Shown here: piece by piece, positions 27,970 through 37,907 of the stretch
How positions within the stretch are numbered: the first letter of the stretch is position 1
Layout: every line of letters begins with the position of its first letter
From: Psychrobacter sp. 4Dc
GTDB lineage: Bacteria > Pseudomonadota > Gammaproteobacteria > Pseudomonadales > Moraxellaceae
DNA: 64,000 bases
Direction: 5' to 3'
Assembly: GCF_002836715.1 (NCBI RefSeq)
Contig: NZ_PJAT01000107.1
Span: 31,880-95,879 of the forward strand
Notes under the pieces: model-generated
Told to the model about the DNA's origin: nothing
What the model saw: the letters and a program-made list of their open reading frames with translations, nothing else
Databases searched by the model: none
Translations under genes and position numbers: made by a program

Positions 27970-30900
27970 ATGAAAACAATAACACTCCCCTATTGGGGTC
28001 AAATTATTGGCTTAGTCAGTAAGGCCAACAGCACCCAAACGGCAACTCAAAAGACAACCAAACAAGATGGGCGCAGTCTTTTTATTACTCGCCAGCAGCA
28101 AGCATCTACTACGGTCTTATACATCCTTGATCAACAAGGTGAGCAATTTAGCTTATCGACAACAGCGCTGCCTTGTGCGATGCAAGCCATCACCAAAATA
28201 GATGACAGCACTATTGTGATGATTGGTGACGATGGTCATCTTTACCAAACGGATTGGCAAGCAAAGAAAGTTAAGAAGACCAGTGCTACATCCTTGTTCG
28301 ATGCACCTAAAAATAATAACAATGCTATAGGCCGTGCCGTAGCAATGGCACCACTACAAGATGCACTGGCTATTCTATATCCAAAACATATCGTGGTATG
28401 GCCTTATCAGGACAGTCAAGCCAGCAGTACTGTCATCATTGAGCCTTATTCGTCTTCTATAGCAGCATCAAGTAAGGAGTCTGCATTAACCGCGCTAGCA
28501 ACCTCAAGTGATGGCTCGTGGTTAGTCGTAGCAGATAAAACGGGAGATGTTAGTAGCTATCAATGGAGCTCAGATAAAGCTCAGCTCACTCTAAGTAGCC
28601 GAAAACAGCTCCACCAAGGTAGGGTAAACGCGCTGTGTTTTGAGCCAGTCGGGCAGTACTTCTTCTCAGCAGGCACAGACAAATGTCTATACCGTACTCA
28701 TGTCCAAGGCGATCTGCATCCTGTTGATAGAGCCAAGTCTAGCCAACACAGCGAAATGATCACGGCGCTTTGTGTCTCAGACACTCGGCTCTTCACTGCC
28801 GCCGATGACAAGAGCGTCAAATCATGGGCATTTGATAAAGGTCAGCCAAACAGCTGTAAAGAGGATCTAACCAAGGCGCGACAGATCGTCTTATCTTCTT
28901 ACGCTGAACAACCAACGCTCATCGTAGTCAGTGCTGATCAGAGCTTACGTTTTATACCTATTGACCACACTCAAAGTACATCACAGAATAGCACCTCACA
29001 AAATAGTACGGCAAAAAATAGCAAGCTATTACCAGTCAATTATATTATCAAAGACGGCTATCAGAGAATCAGCCAATTACTGACAGATACTTCAAACAAT
29101 AATGATGTGTCGTTTAAAGAAGGCTTAGCGCTGCTACAGGCGCAAGCAGATAACCAAACGTTAGAGCTGATTAAAAAATTACTTGCTGATAGCGATACAC
29201 TTACGGCCAACCAAGCGTTGCAATTGGTACAGTGGGTTGCGACTACTAATCTTGATAAAACTGCACAGGTTTTAGAGCAGCAACTAAGCTCGGCGCACAG
29301 TGCAAAAGTACGCCTTGCTGCTTTTCATGCCTTGGCCGACCGCGCAAGTACGGCGAAGCGCCCGCTGCATTATCTAGAAGAAGCTTTTAAAAACCGTTAC
29401 TACGAAGAAGTGGTGGCTTCTGCGTTACAAGGTTACCTAAAGGTCGCAATGAAGGATGCCACCAGCCAGCGCCGCATCTTACCTATTTTAAGAGAAGCGT
29501 TGTCACACAGTTTTGCGAATATTCGCAAGCAAGCATTGGCGTCCCTTGAGACTTTATTGCCAGAGAACAGTCCGCAAGCAGATTTGATGGCATTAGACTG
29601 CAATCAATCAGACATTGTCCAATCAGGGCTGATTCGTCTGTATCAGCGCGGCATGCTAAATCACCTTGAAGTCTCGCGTCAATTGATGCTGCTAAAGAAT
29701 CATCGTAATATAGAGATTAGGCAAACGGCATTTTATGTCTCATTGCTGTCTCAGCCTAAGTTGATAGAGGCGTTGAAACAGCAAGGTGACACGCAAACAT
29801 TGCGCACCCTGTCTGATTTTGATGACTTTCGCTTACTGCGCGGCACGCTACTAGATAATGCTAGCAGCACAGCGACGAATGATAAGAGTGTTAAACCATC
29901 AGAATCCGATGAGGCGATCCGTTTAACCTTATCTACGCAAGATTTTATCTCGCAAGCAGATAGTACTCAAGCATCTAAGAGTAAGGCTAAAACGACCAAA
30001 TCCAAGAAGCCTGCTGCTGAATCTATAAATCTAAGCAATGACACGTTAGAGCCCTTATTACAAAGCTTAAGCAATAGTCACGAAGATATCAGTTTCCGAG
30101 CGGCTTATGCGCTGGCTTGCCTACAAGACAAACGGGCGTTTGGCACCCTGATTAGTCTGATGAGCCATAATGACAGCGCCATCATCCGTGCTGGTGTGGC
30201 TACCGCGCTTGGTCATTTAAATATAGAAGACGGCAAAGCAGTCCTACCGACATTACTAGACGATAAGGACGCTGGCGTGCGCCAAGTGGCTATGCAAGCC
30301 TATGGCAAATTGGCAGACAATGCATTGTCTTGGGCAGCGACAGGTTTTGCTTCTAAACATCAAGACATTCATGAGCAGTCTTTAGCACTGTTTTTAAAAC
30401 ATGTCGCACCAGATAGCTCAAATAGTGGTGACAAAAGCACTCAGATGTCGTCAGAGATGACAGACATACTGCTACAGGCATTGAATAATCCTTTTACCAG
30501 CATTCGGTTAGAAGTGGTAAAAGTTCTATTAAACCGCCAATTTAAGCAGTCATCTGACACTATTTCTAAAAACGTTTCTGACGATGTTTCTGATAGCGCT
30601 ATCGTTGACATCATTGAGCTATTGCAGCAGAGCCTCTTTGAAGATGTGCATCAAGTGGCGATAGAAGAATGGCAACGACTGCTGCTAGCGATGAACTCGA
30701 AGCATAAAACAAATAAAGCCAATAACACTGAAGAAACGAATCACCAAAAGATCAATCAAGCTGTCCTGACCCTGTTCTTTGCGGATACGTTTGCCGCTAT
30801 CCGCAAACAAGCCTTTGATATTGCACTTAAGCAAAGTAAACATTTAGGGTTTGCTGAGATAATGCTAAACGCGCTTGCCAGCCCTTATGCGGACACTAAG

Positions 30901-33900
30901 CAACTGGCCCTTACGACAGTGCAAGCCAGAGCCAATACGACTCAGCTGACACAACTGATGCCAGCTCTAGTGGCCATGTTCGCTGATGACAGTATTGAGC
31001 TACGTAAACAAGCTTTGACGGTCGCTTTGGCGCTGACAGACTTACAGTCTACTATTTTAGCGGATCACAGTAGCCTAGATGATAGTAGCGCCGATGATCA
31101 ACCGAATCATCACGAAGCATTAATTACCGCGGCCCTCAACAGTCCTTATCCTGATATTCAGCTAACAGTCGCTCAACTGCTGGCCAGCCAATCTCGTTTA
31201 TATGCTGACGAAGAACAGGCAAAGCGAAGTGATGAGCAAGCGTACCAAGTCTTTAAGCATTACTTAGATCTACCAATACCCTCTCAGGACAAAAAAAGTG
31301 AAACATATACTCAGTGGTACAGTCATGTAGGCCAAGCATTATTTGGTTTATCAAAGCTAGCTTATCCCTCAACATACAACGCGCTTAACTGGTACGATAA
31401 ATATTTAAACCACCCTGACGCCGATTTTAAATCACTTGCTCCAACACTCACGCTCATGGTGACTGTAAACGATATTGATCTGCTGCTCAAATGGCAAAAA
31501 GATGAGAGCCCCATTATTTGCCATTGTGCCAATTTTGGTTTGGCTATCCTAGGTGATACGCGTGGGCAGGCTTTGTTGACTCATGATATTTATGGCAATA
31601 TCGACAATAGCAATCTGGTAGCATCAAAAATGCCTGTTTATTGGCTTCAAGCGCAGCACGGTTTAGGTATTACACATGCACTACAATTACAGCCTTTGTT
31701 TGAGTCAGAGTCCTATGCAGTAGCAGCCAGACTGTTATTGATATTTAATGATTTACAGAATGGCTTGCAAGGTGGCAGGCAAGCTCCTGAAAAGACCGCT
31801 ACCAGCACTGTCAGGCCCAATCGACTGATAGAAACATTAAGCTTTGCTGATAATGACACGGCAGTAGTCTACGCCAATATACTCGCTCGTTACCCGAATG
31901 ACGTACAACAACGCAATAACCAGCAAGCACTATCGTCAACGTGGCAGTACCTAAGTGATTATTTGTCACGTCAATTAGGCAGTATTTTATCTTCTCACTC
32001 TGAAGTCATTACGATGATGATAGATGCCATGCCAAACACGGCATATAAAGGTGGTGTTAAAGGACAGTCGCATAATACATCCTCTATCCGAGCAAGTATC
32101 CTGACAACCGTCAGTACCGAAAACTTACAACAGCTCGCCAACCTCAGTCGACATCAGCAGCCATTGGTACGCGCGCAAACCATTAGTGTCATTTGTAACT
32201 TATCTGAATTACTCGCCCATGACTACTATGACGATGAGGACGATGTTTTTGAGACATTACAAAAATGGCAACGCAGTTTGCAGGCATTGTTAAGTGCTCA
32301 CCCAGTTACAGCCACAGTTGATGAGGTAGCAGGCGATACACAAACAGGCGATAGCTCTCCTACTGAACAACAAGACAGTCAGGAAGTACATTATCCATAC
32401 CAGTCTCTTGCCTTTGGCGCTTGGATTGGCGTCATACGCGCAGGCGATGATTATTATGCTAATAGCAGCACCACAGACCAAGCCATTCGAGGGCTAATGT
32501 GGCTTGCTACTCAATCATCGCAGCTCAACACTAATAGCGATGAGGACTGGCGAGACAGTACCAGTCGCGTGTTATTGCCATTACTCAACCACAGTAGTTT
32601 TGACACTCGTGAGTTGGTTTGGGCATGCTTGTATAAGCTGGACATGCCTGCCAAAAAGCTGGCTGACTATGCCATGAGCACGCCCTACCGTGACATGGTA
32701 AAACGCGGCTTGGATTTATTGTTAGATACCGTAAAGAACGATGCTATACAGCAGCAAAGCAAACCATCGGATACAGCTACTGTCAGTAGTAGCGCTGATC
32801 AACAACTCATTGATTTGTTAAAAACCAATAATCACACCTTAGCAGAAGAGGCCTATCAGCTGTTAAAGGGCCGACTAGGCCATCTGCCTGCTAGCTTACT
32901 TGGGCTACAGTCTTATTGTCAGTCGCTACTGCCTCAGATCGTTGCTGAATGGAAACAAGTCATCGTCACGCCCTTTGCAAACAGTCAATCGCCGTCAGTG
33001 CAACGCCAAGACAAACTGACGTTTTTGTTGCATGCTGTGAAGAGTGATGATTGGGATGCAAAATATCAAGCACTGAGTCAACTGGTCGAGTTTCATGACG
33101 TACTCTTTGCGGACAACACGCTATTTGATAGCTTATTTGATTTTGCTGAAGACGCTCAGGCCAGTAATGAGAAATACCGTAGCTGGAACTTACTTGTTGA
33201 GGCACTCACGTCGTACCAATTCATCAATAAGAACACTTTAGAGGGTCATTTAAAGAATGGTTTGGAGAGCAGCTTTGATATTGCGACTGCTGAACAAGTT
33301 GCTAATGAAGCGCACTTACGATTATTAGCCTTACTTGACGATCCCCATATCAACAAACCTAAGCAGTTTATTTATGGTGATATCGCTGACCTGCGTAATA
33401 CGCATCTGGTCGCACCATTACTACAGCGTTTAGAGAATCTGTTTGAGTACACGCCAGAAAAGCATAAAGAAGAGCGTAAATACTTATTTGACACTTTGGT
33501 GAAAATCAGCGGTTACGATCAAAACATCGATGACTACCTAGATGAGCGTGAAGACACGCGTTGGTTACAACGTCAGCATCCTAGAGACTCGAAAGTCTTG
33601 CTGTCACTGTTTACGACCCTTATGAGTCATAGTGATTATGCACTTGCCGCGCTGCTATTGCCGTCACTTGCATGGGCAAAATCGGACGACAGTGATTTAT
33701 CCTCGCGCATTGATAGCGCTTTGGCGCTAGCCTACGAGCAGATGCCAGCTAACTATATCTTTAAGTTGGTTGAAGCACTGGCATATCGAGCCAAAAGACG
33801 ACATAGCAGCATTACCTCATTACAAAACGCCCTGCGTAATAAAGACGCTGATGTGCAGTTTGCCGCGGCTGAAGGACTCGCTAAATGCGGTCATGCTGAT

Positions 33901-35655
33901 GGGGTCAATATCTTGATGGCCACGATCGATTACAACCCTGATGCTGAGTTCCGCAGCTGCAGTGTGTTAGCCATTGGCGAGCTACTAGGCAGCACTAACA
34001 ATCAAAATGCGGACAACGCTGATAAAAACTTACAGATTCATACCTTATACAAAGCCTATGATAAGTTAATCAAACTGGCCGAGGACGACGAGCACTACTT
34101 ACAAGACGTGGCTAGTGAAGCCTTGGGTCGCCTTGCACAAGGCGGTGATTTTGAGCATAGTCCGCATATTTTTGAGCTATTAAAATCGCACTTGTCAGAC
34201 CCTGCAGTCCATTTCACCAATCCCGCCATTGTCCATTGGTTAAATGGACTGCGCTGGCTCAACACAACGCCTGCTTGGGAACAAATCCGCAGCTATATCC
34301 GCACTCATATCGATAAAGCCATATTCTTCCGTCCACAAAGGCATGCGGTATGGCTACTGCAGATGAATGATAACGATGCCAATAAAGCATTAATCTTAGA
34401 TATTTTAAAAACGAGCAACCTAGATCGTACTGTGCTCATGGTGGCTTATACTGCGGCACAGAAAACTTGGGGCAGTCTCGCGTCGCAGGTTTACCCTTAT
34501 GATTGGGCAGCCATTCAAAGCCATAATACTGACTTTATAGAAGAGACTGAGCATTTGAGTCTAAAGCGTATCATTGATAATAGCAGCATCGATGAGCTGG
34601 CAGCATTTATCACCCAGCATGGCGCGCACTTGCCAGCTGACACCTTGACGGCACTGCAAAATGCCATTCTGGCCAAGCAAGACATGCCAACATCGCAGCT
34701 TACCGCGTTGATTACCAGTAGTAACACACTGACACAGCATATTGGACTGTGCTATCTGACTCAGTATCCATCCAGCTATCTAGACAAAGAAATGGTTGCG
34801 ACATTGCAGCAGCGTTTTGACACTGCAAGCGAGCAATGGCACACGCTTATCGACACCATCAACCGCAGTCCAACGACCATCAATAATAGTCAATGGATTG
34901 ATATGGTTGAGCAAGTGGGTAGCACCATCAAACAGCTGGTTTGGCTAATCATGCGTCATGTGTCCATTACCATTGCCAAAGGTGCTGTCAATAAAGTGGC
35001 GGTTAAGCAGATTCACGCAATGCTGGATTGGCTCAATGATGCTCGTCAACCATTGACTACCACTGCTATTCCATTACTGTCTACTACCGTCAGTGATTGG
35101 TGGCAGCAAGCGCTGTTAGGACTACTGGCCAGACCAGTCGCTGACGATAAGGTGTTATCAAATATAGTGCCAACATTGAGCAGCGTATCAACTACGGTTC
35201 AATCGCCGCTCACTTATGACAACCAAACCTTACTATCAAAGCTACTAACCCGTATTGAACAAAGCGGTACATCTACCCAAAAATCCATAATAACGGTAGT
35301 AAAGAATGCGCTAAAACATAAGAGCTCGTCTACCGAGATACCAATCAATCAGCAGCTACTACAGTGGATCAAAGCAAAAGACGCTAACGCACTGTATCAT
35401 TGTGCAAGTAATGACAACATGGAGCTGACGGTTCGTATCCGTGCTATCGAAGCGCTTGGACAGCTACATGATCCAAATATCAAACAATGGCTGACGACGC
35501 TCATGGCACATGAAAACTCAGACGTTCAGAAGCTTGCTTATAAAGTACTACGCCGCTGGCAACGTGCCATGATACGAGCACAGCAAAAGCGTCCGTTGGC
35601 ATATAGTCAGGACAGCAGTCAAAAAAGCAATCAGGGTGAAGGAGACAGTCAATGA
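27970..35655 (+). CDS. Giant WD40-HEAT repeat protein (retron-associated)
   Basis: 2561 residues, the largest gene of the window. Residues about 20-330 look like a WD40 propeller (TALATSSDGSWLVVADKTGD, VNALCFEPVGQYFFSAGTDK, ITALCVSDTRLFTAADDKSV). The remainder is a long run of HEAT/ARM repeats (for example DISFRAAYALACLQDKRAFG, AIIRAGVATALGHLNIEDGK, ADVQFAAAEGLAKCGHADGV), interrupted by Ser/Lys-rich linkers. No catalytic motif was recognised, so it is best read as a scaffold or sensor. Its stop overlaps the next start as ATGA at 35652, so the two are translationally coupled. The start ATG has a poor ribosome site. Confidence 0.85.
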   Translation: MKTITLPYWGQIIGLVSKANSTQTATQKTTKQDGRSLFITRQQQASTTVLYILDQQGEQFSLSTTALPCAMQAITKIDDSTIVMIGDDGHLYQTDWQAKKVKKTSATSLFDAPKNNNNAIGRAVAMAPLQDALAILYPKHIVVWPYQDSQASSTVIIEPYSSSIAASSKESALTALATSSDGSWLVVADKTGDVSSYQWSSDKAQLTLSSRKQLHQGRVNALCFEPVGQYFFSAGTDKCLYRTHVQGDLHPVDRAKSSQHSEMITALCVSDTRLFTAADDKSVKSWAFDKGQPNSCKEDLTKARQIVLSSYAEQPTLIVVSADQSLRFIPIDHTQSTSQNSTSQNSTAKNSKLLPVNYIIKDGYQRISQLLTDTSNNNDVSFKEGLALLQAQADNQTLELIKKLLADSDTLTANQALQLVQWVATTNLDKTAQVLEQQLSSAHSAKVRLAAFHALADRASTAKRPLHYLEEAFKNRYYEEVVASALQGYLKVAMKDATSQRRILPILREALSHSFANIRKQALASLETLLPENSPQADLMALDCNQSDIVQSGLIRLYQRGMLNHLEVSRQLMLLKNHRNIEIRQTAFYVSLLSQPKLIEALKQQGDTQTLRTLSDFDDFRLLRGTLLDNASSTATNDKSVKPSESDEAIRLTLSTQDFISQADSTQASKSKAKTTKSKKPAAESINLSNDTLEPLLQSLSNSHEDISFRAAYALACLQDKRAFGTLISLMSHNDSAIIRAGVATALGHLNIEDGKAVLPTLLDDKDAGVRQVAMQAYGKLADNALSWAATGFASKHQDIHEQSLALFLKHVAPDSSNSGDKSTQMSSEMTDILLQALNNPFTSIRLEVVKVLLNRQFKQSSDTISKNVSDDVSDSAIVDIIELLQQSLFEDVHQVAIEEWQRLLLAMNSKHKTNKANNTEETNHQKINQAVLTLFFADTFAAIRKQAFDIALKQSKHLGFAEIMLNALASPYADTKQLALTTVQARANTTQLTQLMPALVAMFADDSIELRKQALTVALALTDLQSTILADHSSLDDSSADDQPNHHEALITAALNSPYPDIQLTVAQLLASQSRLYADEEQAKRSDEQAYQVFKHYLDLPIPSQDKKSETYTQWYSHVGQALFGLSKLAYPSTYNALNWYDKYLNHPDADFKSLAPTLTLMVTVNDIDLLLKWQKDESPIICHCANFGLAILGDTRGQALLTHDIYGNIDNSNLVASKMPVYWLQAQHGLGITHALQLQPLFESESYAVAARLLLIFNDLQNGLQGGRQAPEKTATSTVRPNRLIETLSFADNDTAVVYANILARYPNDVQQRNNQQALSSTWQYLSDYLSRQLGSILSSHSEVITMMIDAMPNTAYKGGVKGQSHNTSSIRASILTTVSTENLQQLANLSRHQQPLVRAQTISVICNLSELLAHDYYDDEDDVFETLQKWQRSLQALLSAHPVTATVDEVAGDTQTGDSSPTEQQDSQEVHYPYQSLAFGAWIGVIRAGDDYYANSSTTDQAIRGLMWLATQSSQLNTNSDEDWRDSTSRVLLPLLNHSSFDTRELVWACLYKLDMPAKKLADYAMSTPYRDMVKRGLDLLLDTVKNDAIQQQSKPSDTATVSSSADQQLIDLLKTNNHTLAEEAYQLLKGRLGHLPASLLGLQSYCQSLLPQIVAEWKQVIVTPFANSQSPSVQRQDKLTFLLHAVKSDDWDAKYQALSQLVEFHDVLFADNTLFDSLFDFAEDAQASNEKYRSWNLLVEALTSYQFINKNTLEGHLKNGLESSFDIATAEQVANEAHLRLLALLDDPHINKPKQFIYGDIADLRNTHLVAPLLQRLENLFEYTPEKHKEERKYLFDTLVKISGYDQNIDDYLDEREDTRWLQRQHPRDSKVLLSLFTTLMSHSDYALAALLLPSLAWAKSDDSDLSSRIDSALALAYEQMPANYIFKLVEALAYRAKRRHSSITSLQNALRNKDADVQFAAAEGLAKCGHADGVNILMATIDYNPDAEFRSCSVLAIGELLGSTNNQNADNADKNLQIHTLYKAYDKLIKLAEDDEHYLQDVASEALGRLAQGGDFEHSPHIFELLKSHLSDPAVHFTNPAIVHWLNGLRWLNTTPAWEQIRSYIRTHIDKAIFFRPQRHAVWLLQMNDNDANKALILDILKTSNLDRTVLMVAYTAAQKTWGSLASQVYPYDWAAIQSHNTDFIEETEHLSLKRIIDNSSIDELAAFITQHGAHLPADTLTALQNAILAKQDMPTSQLTALITSSNTLTQHIGLCYLTQYPSSYLDKEMVATLQQRFDTASEQWHTLIDTINRSPTTINNSQWIDMVEQVGSTIKQLVWLIMRHVSITIAKGAVNKVAVKQIHAMLDWLNDARQPLTTTAIPLLSTTVSDWWQQALLGLLARPVADDKVLSNIVPTLSSVSTTVQSPLTYDNQTLLSKLLTRIEQSGTSTQKSIITVVKNALKHKSSSTEIPINQQLLQWIKAKDANALYHCASNDNMELTVRIRAIEALGQLHDPNIKQWLTTLMAHENSDVQKLAYKVLRRWQRAMIRAQQKRPLAYSQDSSQKSNQGEGDSQ

Positions 35656-37895
35656 CTATAGACAATCAATTAGACCAAGCATCAGAAACAGAGTCAGAAG
35701 TAGTAGCAAACATTGATGGCCTGATGATGCAGTTGGACTACGCCGCCCCTAGCCAAATCAGTCAAGTTAACGAATCGTCAGATTCATTGTCGGAGGCGCA
35801 AACGACCGAACACACTCAGCATGTGGCTCTATTTGCTCAGCTGAATCGATCGGAGGTTAACTTCCATGGTAAGGTCAAATCCCCCCTTGTCTTTCGTGAC
35901 AGTTTGCTAGCGCTGTTTGATGTGGTCAGTAGTGATTATCGCTATGTGCCAAAAGACCGCTCAGCGTACACGGTATTTATGCAGATGCGCCGTGCCAGCA
36001 GCAATAAAAACCTGTTTACTGCGCAGCGTGATTATTTCACGTGGCTATTCAATAACGACCCACTGGCTTTTTGTATTTTGGACCCGATTATTCAGGTGCA
36101 TGAGCAAGGTGTCAGCTTTGAGGTGTTTAGCCGTGATGAAGGCTGCTATGCCCAACTGACATTGACCAATGAAATTTTTGAGCAAAGTGCCGAAGCTACC
36201 CTTGGTACCACCAGTATTGATTACAGTACGGCTTTGTTTAACGGTATTGAGAAAATACGAGATCATCAACAAACGATATTAGACATTGGTCATGAAGCGG
36301 TCGGCTTACAGTTACTCGAGACTATGCCAGAGACGGCTGAAGCAAATACTGACAGCGCAGTAACTACGCCCACCGTAAAAAAACAGATCATAGAAAAGCG
36401 CATCAATGTGCCCAAAAGTTGGATCAGAGCACTGCTGCAAGTACAGTCTGCAGGTCAATTACCGCAAGACACCATCTATCTTGATCCAATCGCACTGTAT
36501 AACGTGCTGTTTGAGCTGCGTATGCATGCTGATATCAAAGGCAAGCGCCGCGGACTGCTGATTGAGCTTAGACCTCAGCAGCTGCCGGTGATTATATTAG
36601 AGCCTTTTGACATTACTGTCACAAGCCAAGTCAGCCAACAGCAAAAGCCCTATCAAGGGAAACAAGCAAAGCTCATTCGCTTATGGGGTCGCCGTCGTCT
36701 GAGTCTATTGAAACGCCTGTTGCCACATACTGACAGCATTTCGGTATCGCTACTGGGTCAAGGCATGCCAAGCTACTGGACACTAAAAGGCAAAGGCTTT
36801 CATTTTACCTTTGCTATGACAGGCTTTAGCCAAGCCAACTGGTCACAGTCATTAAACTTTGACTTGTTACTGCCAAAGCGCCCACTGCAAAATACATTAG
36901 CTGCTATTGAAGGGTTATCAGACAGTAGTAAAGCAACCTTAGATGATAGTAATAATGATAATAACGATGAGCATAATGGCTTGTCTGTATTAATTAAGAC
37001 ACTGGAAAATACCCCTAGTACGCTAGAAGATTTGGTAAAGTCGCTATCAGCAGATGCTTCATTAACGTCTGTGCCTGTTTCTCACTCACAAGTACAGCAG
37101 TGGTTACTGTCAGGTACTCAGCAAGGCTTAATTCGCTATGAGATGGCGACGCAGCTGTATCACTACAGACCTTTGAGCCAAGTGCTGCTTGATATGGCAC
37201 AGTTCGCTTATCACAACGAAGCAGAAAAGCAGGCTTTTGATTTGATTGGCCGTACAGATGCTGTGCAGAAATTCACAGTTGAGACTGTCGCTGTCAAAGG
37301 TATTACTATTCGTGCAGATATTCATGTCGAAGAAGACAGACGTACTTATCACAGCCAGCTGCAATTAGGCGATGAAGGGCTAGTTACCAAGGCGGAATGT
37401 AGCTGTCCGCAGTACTTGCAACATCGTCTCACTCATGGCGTGTGCGCGCATCTTATTGTGCTACGACTTAGATATAATCAATACGACCCAAACAATACGG
37501 GCAATGATAGTTGGCATGACACTCGTGTCTTGAGTAAACGCGTACCGAGTAAGCGCTTTAATCAGCCTAAGAATAAAAAAGAAAGCGTACAAGTAGCATC
37601 CAATAGCTCGTTGATGACATTACCTTCTGCACCGACGCTTGATTTAACGGCCTTAGCCCAACCAGCTGCTCAGATACACGCGACTACAAGCGATAAGACA
37701 CAAGCGTTAACCGCACAAGAGACCGCTATTGCTTATGTTTACATCACCATTGCCCATAAGAAGATTACCATTGAACAAACAATAGGTGACAAGGATACGC
37801 GCCAGCAGCTGGTGTTCAATCAGCCTGCCCAAGCCAAAGCCGCTTTTTTACAACATATTGCCAGATTTGAAGCCAAAGGCTTTATCGAAAACTAA
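35652..37895 (+). CDS. Winged-helix SWIM zinc-finger protein (retron-associated)
   Basis: 747 residues. The C-terminal SWIM finger is explicit: Cys583-Ser-Cys585 then Cys598-Ala-His600 (ECSCPQYLQH...GVCAHLIVLRL). Just before it, at about 475-530, is a winged-helix-like stretch (SHSQVQQWLLSGTQQGLIRYEMATQLYHYRPL). This WH plus SWIM combination is what I recall as the WHSWIM partner of type XIII retrons. The N-terminal 450 residues contain beta-rich segments without a recognised fold. SWIM fingers bind DNA or proteins. The start overlaps the WD40-HEAT stop by 4 nt, and the RT gene follows after 12 nt. Confidence 0.85.
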   Translation: MTIDNQLDQASETESEVVANIDGLMMQLDYAAPSQISQVNESSDSLSEAQTTEHTQHVALFAQLNRSEVNFHGKVKSPLVFRDSLLALFDVVSSDYRYVPKDRSAYTVFMQMRRASSNKNLFTAQRDYFTWLFNNDPLAFCILDPIIQVHEQGVSFEVFSRDEGCYAQLTLTNEIFEQSAEATLGTTSIDYSTALFNGIEKIRDHQQTILDIGHEAVGLQLLETMPETAEANTDSAVTTPTVKKQIIEKRINVPKSWIRALLQVQSAGQLPQDTIYLDPIALYNVLFELRMHADIKGKRRGLLIELRPQQLPVIILEPFDITVTSQVSQQQKPYQGKQAKLIRLWGRRRLSLLKRLLPHTDSISVSLLGQGMPSYWTLKGKGFHFTFAMTGFSQANWSQSLNFDLLLPKRPLQNTLAAIEGLSDSSKATLDDSNNDNNDEHNGLSVLIKTLENTPSTLEDLVKSLSADASLTSVPVSHSQVQQWLLSGTQQGLIRYEMATQLYHYRPLSQVLLDMAQFAYHNEAEKQAFDLIGRTDAVQKFTVETVAVKGITIRADIHVEEDRRTYHSQLQLGDEGLVTKAECSCPQYLQHRLTHGVCAHLIVLRLRYNQYDPNNTGNDSWHDTRVLSKRVPSKRFNQPKNKKESVQVASNSSLMTLPSAPTLDLTALAQPAAQIHATTSDKTQALTAQETAIAYVYITIAHKKITIEQTIGDKDTRQQLVFNQPAQAKAAFLQHIARFEAKGFIEN

Positions 37896-37907
37896 GGGAT
37901 GTAAGGT

